Of a stretch of DNA of 64,000 bases, positions 11,528-23,463 are shown piece by piece. The first letter of the stretch is position 1, and every line of letters begins with the position of its first letter. This DNA is from Eurosta solidaginis (Eukaryota > Arthropoda > Insecta > Diptera > Tephritidae). Under the pieces are notes generated by a model that made no database searches, was not told where the DNA came from, and saw nothing but the letters and a program-made list of their open reading frames with translations. Location of the stretch: the NCBI RefSeq assembly GCF_040869045.1, contig NW_027136912.1, positions 248,001 through 312,000 of the forward strand, in the 5' to 3' direction. The translations under genes were made by a program, and so were the position numbers.

Positions 11528-12012
11528 ATTTGGAAGGACCAACAAAAATCACGCTCAACACGACGCTTATCATACCTCTTCTGAAAAATGGCTCAGAATC
11601 ATGAACTGTGTAGAGTGAAGATGAGATGGCTCCTGGAGTGTTCTGAGAAACCTTCTCTGCAAGATTTATGTTTGAAGCCATTATGCTGACGTCGAGTACG
11701 ACGATGAGCTCTATGAGCTTCACGAAGATATGACGAATAAAAACTTAAGGGCTTCGCTTGCTAAGTCATGTTATGCGAATGGATAAAGACGCTCCAGCCA
11801 AGAAAGTATTTCTGTTGACACCGCAATTTGGAAACAGATATAAGGGCAGACATCCACTGATTTTCGAGAGGTATGTGAATAAAGACTTGACCTCCTTTGG
11901 TGCTCCCGATTGGCGTCGATTATCGCGAAAAAGGAACGGCTGGTGTGCATTGCTACGAAACAGCCAAAACTGCCAGAGCAGCTAAGCGCCAATTAATGAT
12001 GATGATGATTTG
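11528..12012 (+). pseudogene. Decayed RTE-like reverse transcriptase 3' end
   Basis: Frames here match the last part of the 13395-14801 protein: LSHVMRMDKDAPAKKVFLLTP and APDWRRLSRKRNGWCALL correspond to its LGHVMRMKDDAPAKKVF and TNWRRLEERRSDWRALL. The sequence ends with TAAGCGCCAATTAATGATGATGATGA, the same GCGCCAATTAA 3' terminus as the longer copy but with an ATG-type microsatellite tail. Frameshifts and stops make it nonfunctional. Confidence 0.82.
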
Positions 12013-13360
12013 GTACAAAAAAAAATTACATAAATGCAAACATACAAGCGATGCTAATATAAGCGTGTTAAAAGTGATTTTTTGTGAAAAAAAAACATCA
12101 AGTATCAGTAGTCATTCTCTTTGTTCTGAAGTGACTAACGAAAAATGTGCAGTCTTAGATCATCTTTTCTTTAGTGTGTGTCAGAAACCATGGCATATTT
12201 TGATAAAGGGTTTTCAGTCTATTGATCAAAAGCTTGTGCTTTTAGCATTGAAAAAACCTCCAATCATTCTAAAAAAACACTTTTCAATTTTGAATACAAC
12301 ATTCACACTCCAACGACTCATAAAAGTCATCCCACCATAGTGGAAATGTGGCAATGAACAGACAGTTATGTCACATGATCTTGGTCAAAGTCTAAGGATG
12401 ACATAAAATATTTATTGTTTTGAAAAAAAAAAAGTTGAACAGTAACAATTAACTTACCGGTGTCAACATTCTACACGATTTTATTAATTTGAAGAAGCAA
12501 AACTAACGATCACCTCCACTTGACTGTGTAATACTAAGCTGAAATCGGAAGTATACAAAATCGTTTGTAAAAACCAAGTAAAATAGAGGCTTATCAGCAT
12601 TTTATCATGCAACAAAAAAAATTGCAATTCAAAATCACCAAAAATAACAAATTAGAGTCTAAGTTGTAATTTATATGACATGATAAAATTTAAACAGATG
12701 CTAATCAAATTAGATATGACAGAAGACAAAGAATATTTTGAATACGGTAACACAAAAATGTGAAGCAATACAAGTGTCAACCAAATAGAAAATTAGTAAG
12801 CAAACCAATCGAAACTTAGCACAAAATATAGGTTAAAGTGTCAAAGTGAACAAAATACGCTTGTGGCTGCTTGTCACATTGAACCTTTAACTATTTATTT
12901 AGTATTACTGACGAAGGAAATAGCATTTAAGGACTTTATTTTAGCAGGCTATATGCAAAAACTCCCCGATGAGACGTCAGATAACCTACCAAAGTATCTG
13001 CGGTGACAATGGGAGCATGGGCAGATCCAGTAAAGCATTTTGGTGGGGCGAACTTCTCGAAAAAAAAAATACAATTTATTCGTTAGCCACTATCGACTTA
13101 GGTGGTTGCAGCGCCCAGCAATATTTTTTATATCCTACTTTAGTCAACCAGAAAAATCGGTAGTCTCAACCAAAAAAAATACATGTTAGCATTGCTCATC
13201 CAATCATCCGTTAGCCTATGTGTGCGAGGGGTCATCTCCACACGGACTCTCCCCCACTTTCCCCCACGTGGATCCACCTTTTAGTGGGAGTAATATCGAA
13301 CAACCCTAACGTAACTAAAAGAGCTTAGAAAATCAAAATCTCAATTAAAAGTTAAAGAAA
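12013..13360. other. Noncoding DNA
   Basis: AT-rich with short A runs. A locally GC-richer patch at about 12970-13310 includes a TCTCCCCCACTTTCCCCCACG run, but I cannot assign it to a gene or element. Confidence 0.35.
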
Positions 13361-14812
13361 TACTTACTTACTTAGTTACTTACTTAATTGGCGCTTAACC
13401 GTCTAAACGGTTATGGCCGTCCAACAGGGCGCGCCAGTCGCTCCTTCGCTCCTCCAACCGGCGCCAATTGGTCACACCAAGGGAGTTTAAATCGTTTTCC
13501 ACCTGGTCCTTCCAACGGAGTGGGGGCCGCCCTCTACCTCTGCTTCCATAGGCGGGTTCCGATAGAAACACTTTCTTGGCCGGAGCATCATCTTTCATTC
13601 GCATAACATGGCCTAGCCAGCGCAGCCGCTGCGTTTTAATTCGCTGGACTATGTTGATGTCTGCGTATACCTCGTACAGCTCATCATTAAATCTTCTTCG
13701 GTACTCGCCATCGCCAACGCGTGGAGGTCCATAAATCTTTCGAAGAACTTTTCTCTCGAACACTCCCAAAGCCGCTTCATCTGCTGTTGTCATGGTCCAT
13801 GCTTCTGCCCCATATAGCAGGACGGGTACGATAAGTGACTTGTAGAGTATGATTTTCGTTCGCCGAGAGAGGACTTTACTTTTCAATTGCCTACCTAGTC
13901 CAAAGTAGCATTTATTGGCAAGATTGATTCTTCGCTGGATTTCAGTGCTGATGTTGTTGCTAGTGTTGATGCTGGTTCCCAAATAAACGAAGTCTTTTAC
14001 TATTTCGAAATTATGGCTGCCAACAGTAGCGTGGTTGCCAAGGCGCATATGCGCTGACTCTTTGCTCGATGACAGCAGGTACTTCGTTTTGTCCTCATTC
14101 ACCATCAAACCCATCTTTACCGCTTCTTTTTCCAGCTTGGAGTAAGCAGAACTAACAGCGCGGGTGTTTAGGCCGATGATATCAATGTCATCAGCATATG
14201 CCAGTAATTGCACGCTTTTATAGTATATTGTTCCAGTGCGGTTAAGTTCTGCAGCTAGTATAATTTTCTCCAGCATCAAATTAAAGAAATCGCACGATAG
14301 GGGGTCACCCTGTCTGAAACCTCGTTTAGTTTCGAACGGCTCGGAGAGGTCCTTCCCAATTCTGACTGAGCTGATGGTGTTGTTCAACGTCATTTTGTAC
14401 AGCCGTATAAGTTTTGCGGGGAAACCAAATTCAGACATAGCGGCATATAGGCAGCTCCTTTTCGTGCTGTCGAAGGCGGCTTTAAAGTCGACGAAGAGGT
14501 GATGTGTGTCGATTCTCTTTTCACGGGTTTTTTCCAAGATTTGGCGCATTGTGAAAATCTGGTCGATGGTAGATTTACCAGGTCTGAAGCCGCACTGATA
14601 AGGTCCAATCAGTCGGTTCACGGTGGGCTTCAATCTTTTGCACAATACACTTGAAAGGACCTTATATGCGATATTAAGAAGGCTGATTCCACGATAGTTG
14701 GTGCATTTTGCAGTATCCCCCTTCTTGTGGACTGGGCAAAGAACACTTAGATTCCAACCGTCGGGCATGCTTTCGTCCGCCCATATTTTGCTATATTTCA
14801 AGTATATAGCAA
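13361..14812 (-). mobile_element. 5'-truncated RTE-like non-LTR retrotransposon
   Basis: The minus-strand copy ends with GCGCCAATTAA followed by a (TAAG)n tail (plus-strand TTAC repeats, 13361-13386), typical of elements that end in short microsatellites. Its 5' side stops abruptly at the TTCAAAA-type array near 14812, so endonuclease and any upstream ORF are missing. It is the best preserved of four family members in the window; the others lie near 7450, 11528 and 24440. Confidence 0.88.
13395..14801 (-). CDS. Reverse transcriptase, RTE-like, N-terminally truncated
   Basis: This 468-codon uninterrupted frame copies element RNA at the nick site. It enters in the fingers region (CPVHKKGDTAKCTNYRGISLL, residues 22-42), then GFRPGKSTIDQIF, palm motif FVDFKAAFD with catalytic Asp105, GFRQGDPLS (161-169) and YADD at 202-205. 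The thumb and C-terminal domain follow (LRWLGHVMRMKDDAPAKKVF). The first Met is not the native start; the endonuclease half is absent, so this copy cannot move by itself. The lack of stops over 1.4 kb suggests insertion more recently than its relatives at 7.4, 11.5 and 24.4 kb. RTE is my best clade guess from motif style. Confidence 0.87.
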   Translation of the reverse strand: MKYSKIWADESMPDGWNLSVLCPVHKKGDTAKCTNYRGISLLNIAYKVLSSVLCKRLKPTVNRLIGPYQCGFRPGKSTIDQIFTMRQILEKTREKRIDTHHLFVDFKAAFDSTKRSCLYAAMSEFGFPAKLIRLYKMTLNNTISSVRIGKDLSEPFETKRGFRQGDPLSCDFFNLMLEKIILAAELNRTGTIYYKSVQLLAYADDIDIIGLNTRAVSSAYSKLEKEAVKMGLMVNEDKTKYLLSSSKESAHMRLGNHATVGSHNFEIVKDFVYLGTSINTSNNISTEIQRRINLANKCYFGLGRQLKSKVLSRRTKIILYKSLIVPVLLYGAEAWTMTTADEAALGVFERKVLRKIYGPPRVGDGEYRRRFNDELYEVYADINIVQRIKTQRLRWLGHVMRMKDDAPAKKVFLSEPAYGSRGRGRPPLRWKDQVENDLNSLGVTNWRRLEERRSDWRALLDGHNRLDG

Positions 14813-16062
14813 GCTATAATTCAAGTATTAAACTTCAGAATAAAAATTGAAAAATTAAAATTTAAAAATTTAAATTAAAGCTTTCGAACCAAAAATTCAA
14901 AACTCATAATTTAAAATTCCGTACTCAAAAATCAAAACTAAAAATTTAAAACAGTTAAAACTCAAAATTTTCAAATTTATAACTCATAATTCAAAATTCA
15001 AAAATCAAAAAACAAAGTTCAAAATTAAAAATTCAAAACTCAAAATTCAAAGCAGAAAGTTCAAAACTTAAAGCCTGAAATTCAAAAAAGTACAAAGTTC
15101 AAAAGCCAAAGTTGAAAATTCAAAGTTCGAAACTCAAAATTCAAAATTGATAATTGAAAATTACAAAATTACAAAAAGCTGGGAAATCAAAAGTTAAAAT
15201 TCAAAATTGAAAGTTCAAAATAAAAATTCAACACTCGAAATTCCAAATTGAATATTCAAATCTCAAAATTCAAGGTTCAAGATTCAATATTCGCAATTAT
15301 AAAATTCAAAAAGTTTTTTACATAACCTAAAAAGTTTAAAAATTCAACAACCTAATTGCACCGTTTATAAATAAAAATCTAATTGAAAATTCTAATATTG
15401 GCATTCGCAACTAACTATGTAGATTTTTACAAAATATGATTCAAGGTCCAAAACGCAAATTTCAAAATTAAAATTTCAAAACTCAAAATTCTAAACAAAA
15501 AATTTGAAACCCAAAGTTCTAAATTCAAAATTCAAAACTAAAACTAAAACGTTTATAAAAAAAAATTTAAATTCGAATATTGAAATTCTCAACTAAAACG
15601 CAAAGTTCAAAATTAAAATTTCGAAACTCAAAATTCTAAATGAAAAATTAAAAACTCAAAGTTCTAAATTCGAAATTCAAAACAAAAAATAAAAATTATA
15701 AATCTAAATTTGAAATTAAAAATTCAGTATGCAAAATTGAAATACCATAATGGAAATTCAAAGTTCAAAATTAAAAACTCAAAATGCAAAATTTCGATCC
15801 AAAGTTCAAAACTCAAAATATAAGATCTAAAACTCAAATCCAAAATTTAAAATTCAAAACTTAAGATGCAAAACTCAAAGTCAATTTTCAAAATTAAAAA
15901 TTCATAGCATTAAATCCAAAATTCAAAATTTAAAACTCAAATTAAGATCCAAAATTTAACATTTAATATTCGGAAGTCAAAATTAAAAATTCAAACCTCA
16001 AAATTCAAAACTTAAGATCCAAAATTTTACAGTAAAAATTCTAAATTCAAAATTCGAAATTC
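14813..16062. repeat. Degenerate TTCAAAA-type short tandem array, 1.25 kb
   Basis: Repeated AAATTCAAAACTCAAAATTCAAAG words run with a loose spacing of about 7-10 bases and many substitutions and indels. On the plus strand it is strongly A-rich with almost no G. One side abuts the RTE-like truncation point. No coding content. Confidence 0.85.
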
Positions 16063-16780
16063 ATGGTACATAATAACTTCGAAGCTCTTCACATTTTATG
16101 CTGGCAAGTTCTCTATCAAGTTCTACTCATTTTTCGATCTTCAGCATATCACACATGCAACATTTGGTTACTCATACGTCATGCCATAATTTTGCTCTTT
16201 TTTTCTTATTTTGAATTTAAAGTTCTTTATATTCAATTTATTTGTATATTCTTTTATATGTTAGTACAAAAAGTGTCGACAAGCAGTTGCCACCTGCGTT
16301 TATTTATTAATATTTTCTAGTAAACTTTCAATTTGCTATTGTTGTTGCCATTCAACTACCTCTATGGCTTTAGCGTTTTCGATGGAATTTGTGGAATTTT
16401 TATTTTATTTTCACAACAAACAATGGAATTTGCAGCAGATCAAAGATGCATGAAAAAGTAATGATGCTTTTGCTAGAATATGAGATGTGATGGTAGGTGA
16501 AACTTGTGGTTTGTATGTTTGTTTCGGATGCGTAAAATGTGTAAATAGAAAAATGTGACAGAAAATGTGCAACACGTGCAATGAGAGAAGGTGGTAAGAC
16601 TGAAAGGAATTGTGATGTTATAAAACGATCATCAATTTGTGTGGGTTAATCTCTAAGAAGGAAATATAACTTGAAGAGGAAGACGGGTAATGGAAATGGT
16701 GACAAGACTGGAACTAAGAGTCATCAACTTTGACTCATTGACCACTTTCAGGAGATCAGGCTGCGATAACGATGACGTCG
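16063..16780. other. Noncoding DNA
   Basis: No repeat or protein similarity recognised. One 85-codon frame begins immediately after the array and reads as hydrophobic AT-rich translation without family motifs. Confidence 0.3.
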
Positions 16781-17740
16781 GAAAGCGTCTTTCTAGCTAT
16801 ACCAGAGTGAAAAATGCTTGAAGACTTCATTGGAATAAATCACCAATACATATCTTTCCTAGACGGGTCGCAAGAAGAGCCTAATTTGGACGCAAGTGGA
16901 AGCATCTGGAGTTGTTGTCAAAGCTTTATTCACTGCTAAAAAGTATGTTAACGCTGCCATGCTGGACATCAAAAAGACATGCAAAAAACCTATGTCGAAG
17001 CCATTAAATAAACAGCTTAGAAAAATCGATTATTGGTTTGGCAGACGAAATAGCAGAGACAAAGCGAAACTGCCTTCGCTCAAGACGTCAGATGGTTCGC
17101 GGAATATAAAAGTCACATGTAGAGCAGTACAGGGAACAGTTCTCCGTCTGGACCTATGGAACATCATAACGATGAAATTTTCAATCTAGAACACCCGATG
17201 ATTCATTCTTAGTGGGATACACAGACAACAAAGTACACGAAAAGTGCAATGAGGCATGATGCGCAGAACGGAGTGGCAGGACTCGTGTGGATTTCGGTTG
17301 GCAGCAGAAAAAGCTAAGTTGAGACTATTTACAAAAAAGCGTGTATGTATTGCTAGAAGTTGGCTTTGAAACATTTTCTGGAAGTATGCCATCAGACAGT
17401 CAACTATTATTGAAGTAACCTTATAAAAAATTGGCCCTAAATCCAACTTGCAACTGTAAAGAAATATAAAAAGTTATCGTTGCTAAAGTGGTTGATGGCA
17501 AAAATCGAAAGACCAACAGAAAGAAAAAGGATATTGCTCTCCGCATTGGGGGAAAACACACCTCGGAAGAAAAATCATGGTAAGCTTCTTATAGCTGCAC
17601 AGAAAGCAGCATCACTGAGAGTAGCCACCGCTTATCGCACTTAATCAGAATAAGTCATACAAGTGATTACCGGGACAATCTCAATCGACCAATTAGCGCT
17701 AGAAAGAAAAAATTAAGGGAAACAAAAAAATCATACGGAC
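16780..17740 (+). pseudogene. Decayed R1-clade reverse transcriptase
   Basis: The order of broken motifs matches an R1-type polymerase. A VTCRAVQGTVLRLDLWNI segment at about 17112-17166 corresponds to the usual TGVPQGSVLGPLLWN motif. Just after it a different frame gives FLVGYTDN in place of the YADD-type motif, and at about 17582-17710 comes AAQKAASLRVATAYRT followed by VIQVITGTISIDQLALERK, the R1 thumb signature. Stops and frameshifts occur throughout. Confidence 0.68.
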
Positions 17741-17779
17741 CAAGCGTGCATGAAGGTCGCTGGAAAAGAGAGCAGATAT

Positions 17780-18200
17780 GCAATTGACCGGCCGCTTGCA
17801 TGCTACGCGTCCCCGAAATGAAGTTTTCTCCCAAAGCATTATGAGGAAATATGGCAGCTGAGTACCCACATGAAGAAAATAGCACGAACAGGTCCTTAGG
17901 GTTAAGGTCAAATACCCTTAACTCGCAGTAGAGGAAGTAACCTCCTCAGGGAGACGGACAACATTCTAGCTCAACTTTGATCTGGATAATGTTGAGGGTT
18001 AAACTCTTTCCTATCCAGAATCAATCCCAAAATACATAATGTATGTCCTGCTTACAACGTGTCTCCAAATGACACCAACCATCTTTTCAATGCAATGTGG
18101 AACCAACGCCTCTAACACCCCTTTCTCTCTGCGCCACCCATGTAGAAACTGCAAGTTTCTTTGGGCTACTTTTTGAGGATATTGTTGACAATTTGTGAGT
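17780..18200 (+). pseudogene. Decayed Jockey-like 3' end
   Basis: LACYASPK near 17790 and PNDTNHLFNAMWN near 18066, followed by ASFFGLLFEDIVDNL at about 18145-18196, match the C-terminal part of the minus-strand element at 59335-60325 (IACYASSIWSP, PHDTNHLFNCIVEP, ETASFLGLPLEDIDDSL). The middle is scrambled or deleted. It follows the R1-clade remnant directly, so two families are juxtaposed. Confidence 0.68.
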
Positions 18201-18435
18201 ACTCGCGCCTATCTCAAGAGGCACTGTTACAACGAAAACAGCAACAACGAGATCTACAATTTGATGAGAATGAAAGGAAAATAAAGAGCACGGGACAATT
18301 GATTATCAGCAAAGAAAATTACACATTATTTATATTTGCTGACTCTGGCGCTATACTTCCAACCAAACAACACTCTTCGTTCATTTGATCGCGAGATCAA
18401 ATTTGAGTCTGCTGGTTTTCACAACACAACAATGT

Positions 18436-19021
18436 TGTAATTTATTTTGGGGAGTTCCTTATAATTATGCAACGTCTGCTAACGTTTGAAACGCTGAACT
18501 CTCGAATAAATAACTCCAATGTTCAGGACTGCAAAACGGTCTTTGTTTAGACTACTTTGGGATTCCACAATTAAAATTATACTTCACCTATAGCGTATAT
18601 AAAACAAAATGAATGATTGTCGCTTCCACCGCGCTGCATTTATATACTCCCAGTCAGCCTCGTTTACCTATTTCTCCTAAGGTATAGCCTTTTTACGAAC
18701 ATGCCTTCTGAAACAGTTGTATATCATGCTTGGTTATTTAGCTATATACATGTATATCTATAGTTTATGATTTTCTTCTGGCAATATGTGTGTGTAAGTG
18801 CGAGTAACGGCTTCTGTTCTTATCTTCTGACTAAATATGTGTATGCGAATAATCTCTTCGCTTCGAGCTGCTGGTTATGTGTGTGGAATATTCTTTGTTG
18901 CCTTGTACATAAGTGTGGCTGCTTGCGTTAATGTGTATATGTAGAAAAGTGTGGCTGCTTGCTTTTCATTTTGTTGTTGTGATTATTTACTGATATCATT
19001 GTGATGATAATATTTGCCACA
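18436..19021 (-). mobile_element. Solo LTR (copy 2 of 3), Ty3/Gypsy-like
   Basis: This 586-bp segment reads as an LTR on the minus strand, starting TGTGGCAAATAT and ending AAATTACA. It shares with the other two copies the ACAGAAG..GTTACTC, AACCAGCAGCT and GGAGTTATTTATTCGA blocks. It has a TATATAAA-type box near 18600 on the minus strand. Flanks are atgt (18432-18435) and atat (19022-19025), a 4-bp duplication with one mismatch. No internal coding region is attached. Confidence 0.75.
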
Positions 19022-20039
19022 ATATCAAACACACGTGTCATCCGCAGTGAGGATGTAAACATTCTCATAGTTTAAATGTGTGTTTGGCATTTGTATGGGT
19101 GTCCTTTTTAAATTTAGCGCTGCCAAGCCGAAAGTAAGAATAGATCAATTTATTTAACTTAGAAAACAAAAATTAAAAGGACTAACAATTCAATACATTT
19201 TTTAGGAATAGCATATCCTTATTTGAATTTCTCAGAAAATTAAAACTTTTGCAAAAAAACTAGAAACAAAAAAAAGAAAAGTACTAAAATGACGGAGTTG
19301 CTGTGTGGTGCGTAGCGCTGGGTAAAACTTAGGACAATTTTAATTGGAAAACTTTTACTAATTGACGCTGTTACATCTACGACAATAACTTTGCTTCTGA
19401 AGGTTTGTAATCATGACTGCCGCATAGCGATAGAATATGAAAATATGTGAAAAGTTTAGATGGAAAACAAACTAAACTTTTTCTGACGAATAAATATTTT
19501 ACGTTGTGATTATTGAACTTTATTTCATGTTACTAAAACATTGAAAAAAAAAAAAAACAAAAAAAAAAAAAAAATGTGGACAAATATCTTGAACGCTTAA
19601 AAACTGAACTTTGTTTTTATTTTCAAATCAAAATAAATGAAATTTTCAGTATAAAAGAGAAAATATTGCTATCGATTACAAAATATTGCTTGCCATCAAT
19701 ATAACTATCATGTGTTATGAGCTGATATAGCATACATGCCTAAAACATACATACATACATATATATAATGCAATGCCAATAGTAGACATGCTCTTAAACA
19801 GTTACATGTTCATATATCGCATAGTGGCTGCTGGCCATTTGTAATCCTAAAAACATGCCAATTTTTCAAAATATACTCATCGATGCCTCCAAACTGCGTA
19901 TCGGCGTGACACAGCAAGGAAGAGAAGTATGGTGTAGTGGTGAGTGCACGCGTAGAAGGAGTTAGGCACAGTGTTCATGTCTGGGTGTAAACGGAATATA
20001 TATTTCTTTTTTAGGTTTTGGAAATCAAAAATTACTTAA
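19022..20039. other. Noncoding DNA with an A-tract and CATA microsatellite
   Basis: Holds an A-rich tract at 19544-19574 and a short (ACAT)n/(AT)n run at about 19746-19768. Nothing else recognisable. Confidence 0.4.
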
Positions 20040-20795
20040 ACATTGTACCTATGTTATAAATCATTTGCGGCTTGTTAATGACTAATAATAAATATAGTTT
20101 GTAATTTGCTTTTTCTATTTGTAGTTTGTCATTTATCATTTGTTATTAGCCTTTTGTCACATATAACCTGTCATATGTTATTTGTGATTTGTCCCTTACC
20201 ATTTCTTAGTTGCCTATGTTAGTTGTCTATGTCATTGATATATTATCCCTCAATGGAAATGACATGTCATTTGTTACTTGTCATTTGTAATTTGTTACTA
20301 GTCATTTGTCATTTGTCATTAATCATTTGCCATCTATAATTTGCAGTTTTCTATGTTCATTCGCAATTTGTAATTTGTCGTTTGTCACTAGTAATTTGAC
20401 ATTTGTCATTAGTCATTTGTTGTTTGTAATTTGTCATTTGTTATTTATCATTTGTACTTAGTCAATTGACACATATATTCTATCATTTGTTATCTTAATT
20501 TATCCCTTGGCATTTATGTATCATGTGATATATATCATCCGTCAATGGAAATGACCTATCATTTGTTATTTGTAATTTATTACTTGCCATTTGTAATTTG
20601 TCATTAGTCATTTGTAGTTTGCTATTGTCAGTGGTCATTCGCAATTTATAATTTGTAATTTGTCATTTGTTGTTTACAATTTATACCTTGCAATTTGTCA
20701 TATAACTATCATTTGCAACTTGTCATCCGTCAATGGAAATGACCTGTCATTTGTTATTTGTCACTTGTCATTTGTAATTTGTCAATTATTTACAT
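20040..20795. repeat. ATTTGTC-type short tandem array with a longer-period marker
   Basis: About 750 bp of TCATTTGT/AATTTGT words with a loose 10-11 base spacing. A distinctive non-array word, TCAATGGAAATGACCTGTCA (with variants), interrupts it three times, its CAATGGAAAT core starting near 20251, 20543 and 20731. The array therefore has a second, longer periodicity of roughly 190-290 bp. No coding content. Confidence 0.8.
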
Positions 20796-20859
20796 TGCCG
20801 ATGAATCTTTCGAAATGAAAAAAAAAACGGATGAACTAAATAGCGTATCCCTAAAAGCT

Positions 20860-21240
20860 TGTACCGAAAACGTATCAATCGGATTGGGCGAGATTAGAAA
20901 TAGGTGAGAGTGGAACCTGATTGAGCAACTAGGAAAACATGGGGTTGGAAAGATCATGTGCTGGTCTACAACCTTAGACTAACAAAGTTACTCTTACCAT
21001 TTAAAAGAGAAGACTTTAGGCTCATGATGTGTATACTGACTGAACACTTTCTTCAGCATTCGCATGCTCTAGGCCGCTGTAGGAAGCGCGATTTGGAGGA
21101 GAAAACGACCGAGCACGTCAGGCTAAAACTACGCCTATTGAGAGTGACGCAGCAGGTAGTATTTTGCAAAAAAATGGAGTTATTTAATAATAAAGGCCCT
21201 GGTGTTTGATAAAGTTTTTCAGTTTGGTCGTTGAGCATAC
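20860..21240 (+). pseudogene. Decayed 3' end of a LOA-like element
   Basis: SIGLGEIRNR near 20875, then YNLRLTKLLLPFKREDFRLMM...CILTEHF and RCRKRDLEEKTTEHV, correspond to the C-terminus of the full-length element at 1131-4566 (IRLGEIKRSR, YNLRLTQLLLSLKREHCSLMT, CRKCGLEEEMIGHV). The ending GPGV plus the TTTTTCAGTTTGGTCGTT 3' UTR block confirm the family. Cysteines of the zinc-like segment are partly lost and about 30 residues are deleted. Confidence 0.78.
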
Positions 21241-21245
21241 TTCTG

Positions 21246-23414
21246 TTGCTATTATGGACTTATTTAAAAAAATGCGTATCTAGAAATTTGAAACTGAAAA
21301 TATTACGTTTTCTAATTTATCTAATTTAAACTCAACAAACAGTAGTCGAAATTCGCCATATTCCCCTTGCCTGACTTTTTTATTTACACTCTTACATCTA
21401 CTGTTACACTGTAGGCGCCCATAGCTTCAAATTGTGTCGATAAAAATATTCGTTAGGTTACAAATTAAATCAATAAATTTTAGTTGCATATCTTGTGGCG
21501 CCAAATGGTACTTTTTGGCAAACGAATGGCCAATGCAAAAGTGATTCTTGGAGTGCATGAACAATAAATTAAGGCCAATTGTGGTTGTGGTTGAAGGTTT
21601 AGGCTAAAATGCTGAGAAAACTTAGTTGGCAAATGCCACGGGTGGCAAAAAGTCAGTAAGGTAAAAGCAAAGTAAGGCACAAAAAGTGAAAAGATAACTT
21701 TTAAATAAGTGAGCTATAATAGAAAAAGAGAGAGAAAAATTGCCCGCAATAAAATCGGCATATGCTGCTTACAAAAAGCCATAAATGTCGTTGAAAATGT
21801 ATTTTTGAGAGCGCAACGGCTGTGCCACGAATATTGCGCCTAAAATTGTACAACGTTTGAAATTTCTCAATTTTTTAAAACTGCACATTTTACATACAAG
21901 CTTAAGCGTTTAAAGTTGCAAAATTTTCATGGCATACACTTGGGATTGTACAAACATGCTTTTGTGATTACGCTTGCGATAGTACTCAATGATGTGCATT
22001 AACATTTATTTGAAAATATATTCACGCCTATAAGTATTCCATTTAAGTTTTCAACAGTTATGAAATCATTTTGTCGTTTCGTGTCATTGCATGTGCGAGT
22101 TAAGCAATTCTACGCATAGTGAAGGCTTCAGTTTTTGATTTTCGTGTGAATAAGGAACAAATTTTATAGTCGTTAAGTGAGATATAATTTACGGGTGATT
22201 ATTTCCATTCAGCGCCTGAAAGTGTGCAATGCATTTGTGTTGAGATAGAAAAAATAATAAAAAGTACTTTATGAAAAATTGATGAACCGTACGAACTTAG
22301 TACTAGTTTGAAATATTTTGTGCTTTTATATGGAAGGAAAAGTGCGAAAAGTGAAATTATATGAAATGAAGCTTTTGGGTAAGATGAAACAGATTTCTTC
22401 GTGTTTAGTTAAGAAAGCTAACTAGGGAAAGAAAAGAGCTGATAATGGAGTAATATATATTGTCTCTTTTAAACCACTCCATACTCCGCGATGGTTAAGG
22501 GAAGTGTTGCGGATGTGCGCAGTCTTTCGCTGGATATGTTTTTTGTATGCTCCGTTACTAGCTTCATTTCTTTCCGTCTACCTGCGGAACGATTTTGTTC
22601 ACTCCTCTAACCTTGGATTCTGTGAATTTTAGTCACCACTTAGTACATGCATACCTTCCACCGGAATATTCTTAGAAAGCCGGGTATATCGCTGAAGTTT
22701 CAGGATCAAGTCGAAAGTGCTGGTGGAACGATTCTTTTTCTAGGAAACAACGAAGTGAAAAAATGTCCATACATTTGTCTTCATTTTGCCGTTTTACGGA
22801 ACAAGAATTCCCCCTGGACACAATTCCTATTCCGGCTTCCTAATATTGTTACATACTTGATTTTCGAAAATCTCGCTTACACGATCAGCTGCGCCTAAAT
22901 ATATGCATTAGTAGTTACAAAATGTGATTGTCACTTAGTATTCGCAGAGCCTGAGCCCATTGATGTTTTCACTCAATATAGGATATCTACACCCATATGA
23001 TGCATATTTCTAGGCTTACATAATTTTTGTTTAGAGAAATTTAGACCAAATATAAAATATATTGACTGTCCTCGAAACAGCAGAAGATTCCACAAGCTAT
23101 TCAAAGTCCCTGACAGCTGTGTATCTAACATATTTAATTGTAGCAAATGAGTATATGTCGTTCGACTGTTCCCGGAGCACAAGTTGAGTAGCTAACGGGA
23201 CCGCTTTTTACGATTTTAGAAGTCCAAGTTTTAGCAGTGAGACAAGCTACACTCAAAGGGGAATCTTTGGTGTCCTGAGCATGCAATGAACTTGTCGTGC
23301 ATCAACTTGATGAGTCTTCGAGAGTTGACACTTCTTCAGAAACGTAGAGGCATAGAAGCATCTAACCATATCACACCGATAGCGAGACAAAACTGTGGTT
23401 GTTGAAGCTCTTAA

Positions 23415-23463
<49 letters not shown>

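Noticed and set aside
10440..11584. Paired frames MYMS[FL]KLAYKISKSKSK as a duplicated gene
   Set aside because: The frames are short, AT-driven and diverge completely after the duplication boundary; no motif or initiation context supports coding.
22440..22900. A decayed coding exon in the GC-richer patch
   Set aside because: Translations in six frames gave no family motif I could recognise, so I left it unassigned.
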